Positions 35,442 to 48,700 of a DNA stretch of 64,000 bases are shown piece after piece. Position 1 is the stretch's first letter. Each line of letters opens with the position of its first letter. Below the pieces are notes generated by a model. The model searched no databases. It was not told where the DNA came from and saw only the letters and a list, made by a program, of their open reading frames with translations. The translations under genes were made by a program, and so were the position numbers. The DNA is from Lates calcarifer (lineage: Eukaryota > Chordata > Actinopteri > Centropomidae). Where the stretch lies: the NCBI RefSeq assembly GCF_001640805.2, contig NC_066856.1:19044712-19108711 (forward strand). Reading direction: 5' to 3'.

Positions 35442-38053
35442 AGTGATTTTTATATTAACATCCCGTGTTTTTGTGGACTTCATTTCCCATGAGTCAAACA
35501 GTTTGTTGCAGCTGGAGTTGCAGCAGGTTTTAGTTACTTACTAGTTACTTATTATTAGGTACATGAACTGCTCAGTAAGAGATGAAGCAGCCGGTAATAA
35601 CTGAAAATACATCCCATGGTGTCAGAGAGCGGATACGTGTTGGATCCTATTATCATTACCTAATGCTGCAGTTTAAAAGACACATGAATATGTCCAGGTT
35701 CAGAGGTTTAGCTGCGATTATCTCAGCAGCTTTAGCTGAAGACTCTTATAATAGAACATCCAGCCTCTCCTGACCTCCTGACTCCAGCCTCAGATTCATT
35801 TACAGAGGGAGTTACTCTTCATCTTCATCAGCAACGATCCCCCATCATCCTTACTTTGACCTACATCACCTAAAATGTGTTTCAGCCGATCACCTGTGGT
35901 CAGATTCACGAGTAAAAGCCCTGATTTGCATCCTGGCTTCACTGTAAGCCATTAATACCCTTTATTCTAAAATCCAGACTTTGATTTCTAGCCTTTTACT
36001 TCACTGTGTTTTGAAAGTTCAGAGCTGGCCTTTCAAACAGAGCATGTAATAAAATTATCTGAGCTCAAGAGTCCACTTACCACAACAGCATCTCACAGAC
36101 GAATAATAAATAAAGAATAATAATAATAAAGAACTCTATAAACGTTTGATTTTCACCTTAAAATGTTTCATTTTAGACTTGAAACTGGAAACAGACCCTA
36201 CGTGGGGGCAGGTGTGGAAGAGAAAGACTGAATGAACCATCAGTTCTGTGTTTCAGGGCTGAATCTGACCAAGTGTACCAGTTGCAGTCTGTACTTTATT
36301 TTTAAAAAGAAATATCTCTGCTTTTATAATCTCTCTGACTCAATCCACACCGGCTCTGTTATTTGCCAAGTCAGGTGACTGATGAGAAAGAGATAAGCTC
36401 TTTAACCAGCCAGAACGCGGTGAACTTACAGTGATCTTTTACCTGGCTCCACCACAGCTCAGTCCTGGTCTGCAGACAGGGACCCCTAAAACACACACAC
36501 ACACACACACACACCTGAAGATCATACTAGCATTTAGGTCAAGTACTTAAAACATCAAAATTAAGAAAGAGCTAAATTTGTTTTGTGCACATTTTCTGTG
36601 ATTTCCATTCATTGCAATACAGTGTGAACCTGCAGCTAAATACTGTTTATCCACTGCAAACAATCTTCTCTTGTTCATTTGTCCAAACCAAAGTGCAGCT
36701 GCACGAAAGGAAGAAAAAATGTCCTCAGAAACGGAATAACTCCCATGTTTTTGGGTGTAAGTCATTAATAGAAACAAAATCTTCAGAATTGGTGCAGTGT
36801 TGAGTAAGACTGATGAAGCTGCTGCAATGTAAACAAACAGGCAACTGTCCATGATCCATAAAGATTGTGATTTGTCGCAGACAGGCTCAGATAGCTACTT
36901 TAAATGTCTGACAACATTATCGATAGGATTCCTACACAGATAAAGAATAAGATCCTTAAACATCACCATATATCACCAGACTCAGGTTTTATTATTGCAA
37001 GTAGATATAAAACGAAGGGAGTTGTTTTCTGTGCCTTTGAGCAGTCAGACTGGGCTCCTGCTCTGCCTTCAGCGTTCACTCTCACATTACGTTTTACTGC
37101 TTTTGAAGTGTTTTCAGAGTCTGCTGCATGCTCCCTGTGGATGTTAAATTACATGTGTTTATGCTGAATTCAGTGAGTACAGGGCAGGATGGGCTGGGTG
37201 CAGTGTGGTCAGAGTCTGTGGAGCTATTAATAACCATCACTGGTGGGCTCCAACTTTTGATGGCACAGATTACCCACAATCCTCAGGAGCAGCTGAGGTG
37301 ATGGCCACCAACCAGGATTTATATTTTCATCTTTGGCATCTGTTTTGCTACTGTACTCTCTCGTGTTTCTAAAAGCTTTCAGCAGAGAGGCCTCCTTTTT
37401 GAGCACAGACAAATATTTAGAGAGCACAGAGCTCTGACTAAGAGAGTAAAGAATAGATTTTTATGTGCTCAAATTGAGTTATTCTTTACATGATATTTAT
37501 TTCTCTACAATATGTTTATGTTTATTTATATATCAACAGGAGCAGAGCAGATTTCTAAACTTTTCTTTTCAGTTTTGGCTCCTGGATGTTTCACAGATGT
37601 TACACAGTCCCTAAAAAATTAAGATGAAGATAAGATTTGTGACACACAAGCACATAAGAGACATTTAAACAGTTTGTTATTGTAGTCTGGCAAACAGTTA
37701 ATAAGAGTTGTTTTCTTTGTATTCATTAAATGCCTTCTAATCCAACACCCTGTCTTTTCTGCGATCTACTCGTTTTGTTTCATTCCTTCACGAGCTTCTT
37801 CTTCTTCCCGTCTATTCTCTTCTCTTTATCAGTCTTCCCCCTCTCTCGTTCTTTCTCCACCTTTCCATCCTGATCCTCACTGTTAGTGAAGACACCACCT
37901 CTCGTCCCTCCTCCCTCCCCTCCCTCCCTCTGTCTCACAACAATCCCTCCCTCCTTCAGTCACCTCCTTCACTCTGCAGTCAGAGCTCCCTCTCTCTCAG
38001 TCTGTCTCTTCACCTCCTTTCATTCCCCTCGTTGTGTCTGTGGTGGAGGAAGG
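35442..38053. other. Intergenic space between stomatin-like gene and liph
   Basis: This is about 2.6 kb of AT-rich DNA with a (CA)n run at 36494-36513 and a pyrimidine-rich (CCCT/CTCC) stretch at about 37890-38010 just upstream of liph. No supported exon. Confidence 0.5.
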
Positions 38054-41000
38054 ATGCTGCCCCGCAGACTTCTGGGTCTGCTGGGACTCCTCATGCTCTG
38101 CAAAGGTAAGAAAAACACCAACAATTATTTATTCATGGCATAAAATAGATTCTTCTTCTTCTTCATCGTGAAAGCTTAGGACAAACTTACTATTTGTGTG
38201 TGTGTCCGCAGACAGGAACAGCTTAGTGAAGCGCAGGAGGAACAGATTACTTAAAGTCACTCCCCCATCTGCTCCAGGTTCAAGTTTAAAATGGAAAAGC
38301 CTCCGTCTGCTTCTGTCTGGTGGCGAAAAAGTAAATAAGCAGGAGGTCACACACACACACAGTCTGTTGGTCATTCATAGTTTACTAATGTGGGGCTGGA
38401 TTGGGGCCATTTCCACCCTTTAACCCCTCCCTCTTCCTTTGACTGACAGCTGTAATCACCTCTTGTGTTCAGGGTGGGGCGGGCGCTGATGGGATGAGGT
38501 GTTTTTTTATAGCAGCCTGATCCAATTGAGGGCAGTGTAGCATAGCACTTGCAGAGCGGGGAGCGCCACCAGCTGCTAAATGCTAAATGTCTGTGTGCTG
38601 AGTGGAGCCAGGAGATGATTAGCTTAGCTTTAGCATAAAGACATGGATGGAAAAAAGTTTTTGCATTTGGCTGAGGTGGAAAAGTTGCATGGGACTTTAA
38701 CGCTCACTCTCAGAAAGCAAAAAAGTTAATTTCCCCAAATTCTAAACGATCCTCTCCTGTGGAGGATTCTTTGTCGTACAATTACGATGCTAAATAATCT
38801 TTAGAATATGAATAAAGAGCACGTTTAAAACTCGAGGCAAAACATTTTCAGTTCTTGCAGGTGTATATTCAGCTAAATTTGTCCTCAGGTTGTGTTTTTG
38901 CTGCTGAGCAAGAACGATCAGGTCATTTTAAACAGACCTGTTTTAAAGAAGCTGTTTCCAGCTCCCTGAGTTGGAAATCTGAGACGCTGCACTACTTGAC
39001 AATTTGACATCTTTAGTCCTCAAAAAGCATTAACATTAGTTCAGCCCTACTTCATTATTCTGGGCAGAGTGCAGACATTTCTGACGTGTGTCCTATGTTG
39101 GGAGTAATCTGCAAAGTGCTGAGATCAAATGGGAGTACCTGGCTTGCAAACATTAACAACTCAGCCTGTTACCCTCTGACCTCTGACTGAGCCAGCAGTC
39201 TTTCACTGAACCCTCCTCAGGGCTTCAATTTTGTCTCTTGATGTAGTGAAACACACTCCCACGTTTCTCTCATAGTGTCAGTATCAGGATGATGACACGG
39301 CTCTCTGTTGTGTCCTGATACATGACGCATTTTGGTAAAGGAAAACCTGAATCCTCACCTTACAGAAAACCATGTGTCTCCAGCCTGGATGCTAAAGCTA
39401 AAGACACTTTAAAAAGGCTAAAGAGACTCTGTTATTCTGGCTACCTGCTTAATCTTCACATCACAGAGCTAAAGGGGTCAAACTAACACTCGCCGTCACG
39501 TAGCAAGGAATCAGACAAAGAACTGATCCCAGACTGGGTAAAGCTTTAAGTCCGACCTTTGACCTTTGTGCAGGGGATGAAACAGGGTCAAAGGGTCAAA
39601 CAAGTCAGCAAACATTCAGATAAAGAACAAGTGTGGGCTGGTTTGAGTCTTTCTGAAACTTCTGACTCACAACAGTCTCCAGACTTTACTGTGCCTGGTG
39701 CCAAGCACAAAAACCATCCAGTGGGCGGCAGTTATGTGGACGTCTCGCTGATGAGAGAAATCAGAGAGGAGCAGCTGAAGGCTGGGAAACCGTAGCAGAT
39801 TTCAGACTTTGGTGTCAAAAGCATGAAACCACAGGGGAAATCTGGTCAAATCTGCGATCTCACGGCGCTAGAAGTTTCATTTTCTCAACAAAAGTTTGAA
39901 CCTTCGTGGTTCCTGGACGATGAATTCAAAACACATGAAAATGATTCCCATAATCCTCAGCTGCCTCTTGTTTGGTGTCTCCAGGCCAGGAGGGCAGCGG
40001 GGAAGGCGAGTCCTGCGATAACTTCACTGACCTCAACCTGTCCCACTGCTTCATGGGAACCAGCCTGTACGTGCGGCTGCTCCTCTACACCCGCTCCAAC
40101 CTGGACTGCGGCCGTGAGCTCAACCACCACCACCTGTCCTCGCAGCCGCTCTTCAACCTCTCCCGCCCCACCGCCTTCGTCATCCACGGCTACCGGCCCA
40201 CCGGGGCGCCCCCCATCTGGATCGACCACATCGTCCACCTGCTGGCCGAGCAGGAGGACATGAACGTCATCGTGGTGGACTGGAACAGGGGGGCGGCGAA
40301 CCTCAACTACTTCACCGCTGTGACGTACACCAGGGAGGCGGCCCTGAACCTGACTGGGTTCATCATGACGATGGAGGTGAGACAGGAGTGATAAACCCAA
40401 AGAACCTGTGCTTTTGACTAAGAGAGGGAGAAAGTACCTTGACTGTAACGTTGCGTGTCTGCAGGAGGAAGGAGCCTCTCTGAGTTCAGTTCACCTCATC
40501 GGCGTCAGTCTGGGAGCTCACCTGGCCGGATTCGTGGGCGCAAACCTGAAGGGAAAGATCGGACGCATCACAGGTAAAATAATCAAACAGAGTAAGATTA
40601 AAGAAAAAATAAGAAACAGGAAAGCTGGGTTTGGTTTAAAAATATCCGTAGTAAACTCTCTACCCTTTGTCCTCTCCAGGTCTGGACCCGGCAGGTCCGA
40701 TGTTCACCAGTGCCACAACAGAGGAGAGGCTGGACCCGTCGGACGCCATGTTTGTGGACGTGCTTCACACCGACATGGACTGTGAGCATCTAATAATCAA
40801 TACCACTGACAATAAATGATCACATCCTCCTTAAAAATCCACCTGAACAGACACAAACGCTCATTGTTTGTTTTCTATGTGCAGCATTTGGACTGAGAGG
40901 AGCTCATGGTCATATTGACTTCTATGCCAATGGAGGAGCCGACCAACCAGGGTGTCCCAAAACTATCTTTGCAGGTGAATAAACACACACATGTGCACAC

Positions 41001-43174
41001 AGAGGCCGACAAAATGCACTCACACACACTCATTAACACACTCACTTGCATCTCTTTCTCCCGCAGGTAAATCTTACTTTGTGTGCGACCACCAGCGCTC
41101 GGTGTTTCTCTTCTTGTGCGCTCTGAACCGAACGTGCAGCCTCACCGGTTACCCCTGCTCGTCCTACAGCGACTTCATGGACGGGAGGTGTCTGCAGTGT
41201 GAGGCCTTCAAACCTGCTTCCTGTCCTGTGCTCGGTAAGACCTGCAACGAGAACATTCAGAATCCAACACCCTGTCTTTTTCTGTCCTGCAAACATTTCA
41301 GGGCTTTTAAGTTCTTACTGTGACTGATGCCTGATCACCTGTGTGGTCTCACCTGCAGGTTATGATTACAGCCAGTGGAGAGACTCTCTGCTGCGACTCG
41401 GACAGACCAAAGTCTTCTTCAGCACCACGGCTACGCTGCCCTACAGGAGTGAGTCCAACACACTACAGAAAAGGCAGATGATTGAGATCTTTTGCAGTTT
41501 TTGAGAGGACTCTAACACTGTACTGTGTCCCGTGTCCTGCAGAGCTCAGCTACAGAGTGGACATGGTGACGTGGAACCAGTACCTCCGCTGGGGGGTCGT
41601 CTACATCCGGTTACACAGCGGCAGAACCTTCACAGAGGCCCGAATAGACCAGTGAGTCAGTCAGTGTAATACCTTAAAGGACAGGCAGCAAACAGAGAGA
41701 AAAACACACATATCTGGCTTTAATAAAAAGTGGAATAATAATAATTACATTTCTAAGATTAAGAGCAGTTACATAATGATCAAATGTAGGTATGTCTGGT
41801 GATCTATTGCTTTAATATCTGCATGCAACTTTAAATTGTGCAACTATTTCTTTTTCTAAACTGAGTCGCACCTTTTTTCTCTGCATAGACAATATATTTT
41901 ACCGACCTTTATCACACTCATTCACACCTCAATTTAAGGAGTTAATGGGTTAAATTCTTTTTTTTTTAAAAAGAAAAAGGTGCTTTTAACACTTACATCC
42001 TCATTATCCATCACTACAGGAGCCGAAAATAATGTTATTTTTTACACTGAGATCATAAATCAATAATCTGGTTTATCAAAGTTATTTTTTGTGACTGTGT
42101 AATCAGTGTATTATCATGAGAAAATAACACTTAATTATCCCTCAATCACAAGATAATCAAGCGGTGGTCAAAAGGTAATGAGATAAAATAAAATTAATGC
42201 CACTTTGGCCACTCTGGGCTTCCGTACATCACCCTCCAATGATCCTGATCCAGATTTTGGTTCTCAGACCTCATTCAACATATATATATATATTTTAACT
42301 TTAATTCTCCCCCTCTCCTCTCCCAGTAAGCTCTTCCGGTTGGAGCAGTACACCTCCACCCGCCTGCTGGCCCAGTTTGACGAGGACGTGCAGCACGTCC
42401 AGAAGATCACCCTGCGCATCAGCACGGGCAACGTGATCGGCCCCCGATACAAAATCAGGCTGCTGCGAATACGCTTCACGCCTCTGGAACATCCTGAGAG
42501 GTCAGTCCTCAAACAGACTGCAAAACGTTTTTCCAAAGGTTTAGCAGTCCTTTTTTTGGCTGTTCTACAACTACAGTATCCAAAATTCAACTTGTACTTT
42601 TTACATTAAAAGTGAACTCAAAAATAAATCAGTTTTAGTTTGCATACTGACTTTTGGCCACATAATCATCATCTACTTAGATCCAGTATGTTGTATAAAA
42701 CTGGGACACACACCAGCTAGTCTCGTAACTGCTGACACTTGATTCCTGACCTCTGACCTCTCCGACCACCAAAGCATCCTGCTGCTACTGTCAATCTCTA
42801 TCCTGAGTTCCACTATAACCCTGTGATTAATTTCCAGTTAAGTTTCTTGAACACTTTTTCAACAACCATACGACAATATATTGTGGACCCGCAAACCCTG
42901 TTGAGGGTGAAAGTTCATTTTTGACGTTGAAAACAGTAGTTTCACTTAAAAAAACTTGACTTTTGATTCATTTTCTTCACATTTTCTATGGTTTAAAGAG
43001 AATATTCAGTTTGGTTTTGTTGTTTTTTAACATATATACACACCTAATTACCTTTTAAAATAAATGCATACACATTTTCCTCCCCTCAGGCCTGTAATGT
43101 GCCGCTTCGACATCATCATGGAGGAGAACATGGAGGTGGCGTTTCGACCTCTGCCCTGCAACTCTGACCTCTGA
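38054..43174 (+). CDS. liph: Lipase H, membrane-associated phosphatidic-acid phospholipase A1
   Basis: In mammals LIPH releases 2-acyl lysophosphatidic acid from phosphatidic acid at the cell surface and acts in hair-follicle signalling. Exons are 38054-38105, 39985-40376, 40465-40573, 40680-40781, 40885-40974, 41067-41234, 41359-41448, 41543-41651, 42327-42500 and 43090-43174. The signal peptide begins [16 protein letters not shown]. The catalytic triad is visible: Ser in [14 protein letters not shown], Asp in GLDPAGPMF and His in CDHQRSVF. Other family marks are [35 protein letters not shown] and, in the C-terminal PLAT-like part, [16 protein letters not shown]. The segment between the triad cysteines is short, as in PA-PLA1 enzymes rather than triglyceride lipases. 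Paralogue lipi is the main alternative. Confidence 0.92.
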
Positions 43175-45768
43175 CTCCCTGACCACACACAAACTACTAC
43201 TTCTTCTCCTTCTATGGAAACACATCTTCACTCACCCCTGATGCCCAGACGTCCTCTGGGTGCTTACAGGGTGTCCTGGCCCCAGGTGGACCTGCAGGGA
43301 CCCCCCCACACACAGGAGGAGCTGCAGCCTCCTCACCGGCTGATGAAGACAACCCAACTGGTTCTCTTAATGATTCCTAGTTACTGGAAAGTCAACATAA
43401 TCTTAAGGACAACTGAAGTCACGTGTCTACGGGAGCTGACGGGATTTTTATAAACAGTGACTCACGATGAGCTGTGAGGTCAGGAAACACAGCAACAGGA
43501 TTTATTGTGAGATTAAGGAAAAAGCTGGAGGAGAGACTTACATCAAGGTGAGGATCTCCAGAAACCAGTTCACCTGTAGCTGTAGTGAAACTGTCAGAGC
43601 TGCTGCACAGTATAAACATTTAAAACATCGAGTTATTTTATTAGTAGTTAGTAGTGTAATAGTTATTTTATTCTAATGAAAAGAAACTTTCTTCTTTTCT
43701 GCTCTGAAGCAGAGCAAGAATTTAACATTTGTTTAAAAAAATATCTCAGGCATATTAATGGTTTATGTCTGACTGAATAAAGGCTTTTACACACTTCACC
43801 TTAGAAAAAACAACTTAATTTTCTGATTTATTCTCATGCTTCCCCCAAAGAATCAACTACTAGAATAAATATAATGGATAAATAAGTATATATAATAATA
43901 AAAACAATAAATGATCAGCCTGTAGGAGACACCGTCATCCTCAGGCCCTTGTCACTGATAAGACAATGTGAAATTTAATCTAAAAGAAGCTTTTATTATA
44001 GATTCTAATCTGTATAATCTATAACAGAGATATATTGATCAGTTTCACTGCAGTTACAGATTTTCTCATCTGTGCCTTATACCAAGCAGTTCTCAACCTT
44101 TTTGGTTTGTAACCCTGTCTGTAAGTTTTCACATAAACCATCTGCTGGTGGTGGACGGGGTTACGACCTCCAGGCTGAGAGCTGCTACAGTAACAGTGAT
44201 GCTGCTATGAAGTTTGTCCACAGACATGACCTGTGTCACTGCAGCAGTTCTGTTTTCATGTGTGATGTTGAAAACACAGGTAGTTAAGTGTTCGTAGCTT
44301 GTTAACCAGGAACAGGTTAGTGTTTTTAAAGCTAACACAACAACTGAGCAGCCAACACACAGATTTCCTCTGATGTCAAACTGAACTGTTGTCTTTTTTT
44401 ATTATGTATTTTCACCTGATGTTTGAAATAAATATAAATTTCATAACATATTCCATCAAGTACTGATTTATTTTTTAGCTTCTGCAGATTTATTTTCAGC
44501 TCCTTTCAGTTGGAGTTAAACTCTGAGAGTACGAGGCTGTTTTTTCTGTCTACTGCAGGAGAAACTAGATTTTAACTGAACAAGCCTGGAGGGCAAAACA
44601 ACACTGAGGTTCACCTAAAGAGATGTCAACACGTTTTAACAAACACAGAGGTTTCTAATTCTGTGGTTGCTACGAGCTTCTTACAGTTGAAAGTTATTTT
44701 TAACAGATAAAAGTTTGCTCAGTTGTCAGAGACACACTTTACCTGTTGTTAGAGCTGTAATTCGAGCTAATAATCGTCATTTTTTTAGGCTAAGATGCCA
44801 AATGTTTCCTGGTTGCCAGCTTCTCAAATGTGAAGATTTGATGCAGTTTCATGTAACAAGGCAAAAATCTGAGTTGCTGTCTGAGCACAGGCACTGATAA
44901 ACTGTGATTTAAGGACAGATCCTTAGACTTATCTCATCCACAAGACTAAGTGGATCAGAATTTTGTGTCCCTCAGTTATTGTGCATGTTAGCTCACTATC
45001 ACAGCTTACTGAGCCATCATGCCTGAGCTTCTCCTACTGCAACAAGTCAAACTGTCACCTGTGAAAAATGCCTGTTTGACTTGTTGCAAAATAACCTGTA
45101 ATTCCTTTAAAATTCAACCAGGTGAGTGAACAACAGGACAGATTCAGAAACACTCAGACAAAATCGAAATTAAAAGGTTTTATTTGGACACAGCGGCGAC
45201 AGTCTGAGCAGTGTGTGACGTCTGCTCATGTGTCACTGACTGTGAGGCTGGTGTGACGTTAATATTGAACAGTACAGATAAAACAGACAGAAAGAAAACA
45301 GTAGGAATCAAGAGAACATCGACAGTGTGTTAAATAAGCAGCTAAAACCACGACTGGTGGCTGGTTTAACCAACATGATCCTGATAAACAGTGGTAGTTG
45401 AACATCACACAAAAATGTAAAAAGAGAAAGAAATCATGGAGTGAAAAACACACAAAAAAACAAAGATGGAAGGACAGAACAGGTGTAAACAGGTGACACA
45501 GTTACAGAACGTGAATCTCCGGCGCTGCAGGTATCAACGTTTCACATTCAACATCATAAAATTCAGTCTGTCTGCTGCCCTCGCTCGCACAAACACCGAC
45601 AGAGCAGAGACGTCTTCACAGTTTTTCAACAATGTCTACATTGTGCTGTTGATCAGAATCAACACGGGCACAATTCGGCCCAAGACAAAGGACGAAATGT
45701 TTCCTTTAATTGGCTGTTTTTTGTTTTTTTTCAGCAACATCCAAATGAAATACCTTCCCATTGTCCAA
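43175..45768. other. 3' UTR regions and spacer between convergent liph and bclaf3-like gene
   Basis: A liph poly(A) signal AATAAA is at 43776-43781. On the other strand AATAAA (TTTATT at 45179-45184) would end the bclaf3-like 3' UTR of about 590 bases. Between them is a hAT/MITE-like fragment near 44086-44170. No exon is supported. Confidence 0.5.
44086..44170. mobile_element. Possible hAT-type MITE fragment
   Basis: The segment GCAGTTCTCAACCTTTTTGGTTTGTAACCC resembles the CAGTGGTTCTCAACCTTTTT ends of non-autonomous hAT elements that are common in vertebrates. The phrase GGGGTTACGACCTCCAGG follows. No opposite end or target duplication could be identified. Confidence 0.4.
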
Positions 45769-48700
45769 TCACCAGTTAGGACCTACGAATAGCAGAGATA
45801 AAGACAGAGAGAGAGGAGGTCAGAGACATTCAGGTCACAGCCAACATGTGGGCCGGTGCAGAAAGCATAAACATTAACAATAGAAGAGGATTTGAGCAGT
45901 GTGAACGGAGGAGGAGGAGGCGAGAGGACGGGATTGGACGAGCTCAGGTGTGGTTAGAAGCTGATCAGCGGGAAGGCGAGGGCGGGGGAAACCCTCTTTA
46001 AAACGGTAACGTGTCAGGCGGTCAAAGAGCAAAGGGAACGTTCCACTACCCGACAACCTCAAAGACTCAAAATGAAGCTGCCAGGAGAAGCAGCAGTAGG
46101 CCTGCAGGGCTGTTACGCAACCAGAGCAAAGAGAGTTCAACGCAGAGTAAATCTGACTAAATGTGTCACAGAGAGTCTGAGATAGTAGCTGCAAATCAGG
46201 ACTGAACTGTTCGCCTCGCTGGTTTGGCCAGTCGCTGCCAAGATGGTGGGAACAGAGAGCCACAGAGGGAAAAACTGAGAAAGAGCTGGGCTGGAAGTAT
46301 CAGAGAAACTCTCAACAACACTTTCAGCTAAATGGTAGATGATATGTCTAGATTATTGTTTATAATCATCAAATTTCTGTTGTTTTAGGAGGAAAGTAAC
46401 AGAAACAGTTACTGAATATTTTAGCAGAATGTGTTCCCTTCGATGCCATCTTAGACCTGGGCAGATAAATAAGTCTACACCACGTTGAGCTTTGTAGATT
46501 TGGGGACGTACAAAGTAGTTTTTCTGAACGCTGTCAAAATAAAAAGATGTTTTACCCTGGAAGGAGACAACTCCCTCTGCTTTGTATCGCCTTTTTTGAA
46601 TCTCACATTTTTCTGTGATTACTGCTGGTTGTGGTATTAGTGTGCAGGGGTGTTCAGTTACCTGCAGGGTTGTTGCGGTGGTTCTGTCGCCTCATTGGTC
46701 CACCCCGGTTACCGAACCGATTGTTCCTGCGCTGGGAGCCTGTGTTCGGTCTGTACGGAGCTCCTCTCCTCGGCACCTGCAGAACCAGGTGAGAAAAAGG
46801 CTTGAGAGTCATTTTGATGACTCTATAATCTCCACCAGCTGGATCACATGACTAAAAGGTCACAGGTGAAACTCCACTGTAACCCGACTCACCATGCCGC
46901 CGTCCCGTCTCCTGCTCTGCTCCTCTGGCCAAGACGAGAATCCTTCGTCCTCCATCTGAGCCATCTCGTCCTTGTCGCTGTACTCTAACCCCGACTCGCT
47001 GACACAAACATCAACACGTCAATGTCACGGCACACATTTCCACACAGGGGAGGAAGAAAAGAAAGGTGTAGTCTCACCTGATTGGTCCAAGGGGGCGCTG
47101 TGTCATACTGCTCCCTGGTATTGTGACCTTCACCCCCTCCAGTCTCTCCTGCCGCCTCCTCTCCAGGTCGTGCCTCAGGTCTCCTGGGCCTCGCACCGGC
47201 TGCTGGCTCAAACCCTGTGGTCACATCATCAATACGATGAATAAAACGAATCAAAAACAGATTTAAATACCACGGTGGTATTAGAGAAATAAGTTTATTT
47301 ACCTGCAGGGGTCCCAGTCTGGAGAACAGAGGCTCGTCGTCATCAAGCAGCGAGTTCAAATTTAAGCTGAAGCCTCTGCAGAGGAGAAAATTAAAAACCA
47401 GGAAAAAGGTTTAAGGAAAACTTCAGTTTCCAATATCACATGTTTAATTTCTTCTCCAATAGATTATGCCTGTCTGACACTGAGACGCACCGGTTTGAAC
47501 TGAACCTCTCGTCCAACGTCAGCTCCTCTGTCTCCTCTTCAGAGAAGCCGCCTTTCTGTGGAGCTGAGAAACGCTCATTCAGGGTGACCCCATCGTCTCT
47601 GAAGTACTGCTCTGCACACACAAACAAGACGCAAGAAACCAGTTATTATTCTGATATTTTGTGTGTGTGCTTTGCTGCTGGTGGTACATAATATATTACA
47701 AATCTAAAATAATAAGAGGGAGACCTTCTCCAGAAAACCCAGAGATTAGTTTGGATAAAAATAAGGACAGTTAATAACTGAATTTAAATCACTACATAAC
47801 AGATGTATGATGTGTATCCTGTGCTGACCTTTGACGTGGTGCACCAGTGTGATGATCTCCTGGGCAAAAGTCCCAGTGTGCACTGCCGTCTCCCGGTACG
47901 TCCCCGAGTGCTCCAGCATGGGCAGGAAGTCCAGACGCTGACGACCCACGTTGACCAGGTCTAAAGAGAGCTGCCTGTCTGAGGAGTAACACAACGGGCT
48001 GCAGGAGGAGGAGGAGGAGGAGGAGGAGGAGGAGGAGGAGGAGGAGGAAGGTTAGAAACAGGCATGAGGCAAATTTGGTTCCCCTCAAGTTTTGTATTGA
48101 ACTTTCTGTGTCCATCACATCAAGACAAATACAACAGCTTTACCTTACCACACACTTACCTGTCATGTCTTCCACAACCGACATTACAGTGACTACATCC
48201 TATATCCTGACTAAAAAGAGGGATGTTCAACCTCTAAAGTGCACAGAATCATGCAAATTCATCTTTTAATGGATATTTATAGAGGCTTTAAGTGAAAGCC
48301 GGAGGAGACCAGGATAACCCTCTTTTTGAGGCAGGGTGAAAGTTCACACTTCTTTTCTCGTCTCTTCTTTAGTTTCAGCTCATCAGATATGTGAACCGCT
48401 GATTCTCATGAAGTAGAAACAAGACTCCAGTCATGTTTTATGACCTCTGCTGTTTTTCAAAGTTGCCCAACAGGTTCTTCAACACTTCACTTGTTCCTTG
48501 TGGAGCTTTCTTTCACTGTTCATGACATCCTTGTTTCTCTTTGATGGTGCTGAGGATGCTTCAGTTTCTCAGCATTAATGATTATCTTCCTGGCTTCACA
48601 TTCCCCCTTTAAACAGATGTAACTTCTCCATGTTTTTGTCTATGGATGCAAATTCTCCTTTCAACAGAACTGATGTTGTTTATGTTCGCATTTCTCTTTT

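Noticed and set aside
39957..40400. A 147-codon minus-strand frame
   Set aside because: It is antisense to liph exon 2, whose own strand carries the conserved lipase motifs. GC-rich coding often opens the opposite strand.
45874..46263. A 129-codon minus-strand open frame with no stop
   Set aside because: It lies inside the last intron of the bclaf3-like gene, lacks family motifs, and splice phases on either side do not need it.
47792..48118. A 108-codon minus-strand frame with a long leucine run
   Set aside because: The leucines come from the (CCT)n microsatellite in front of the splice acceptor. It merely overlaps the true exon 47829-47998 in a different frame.
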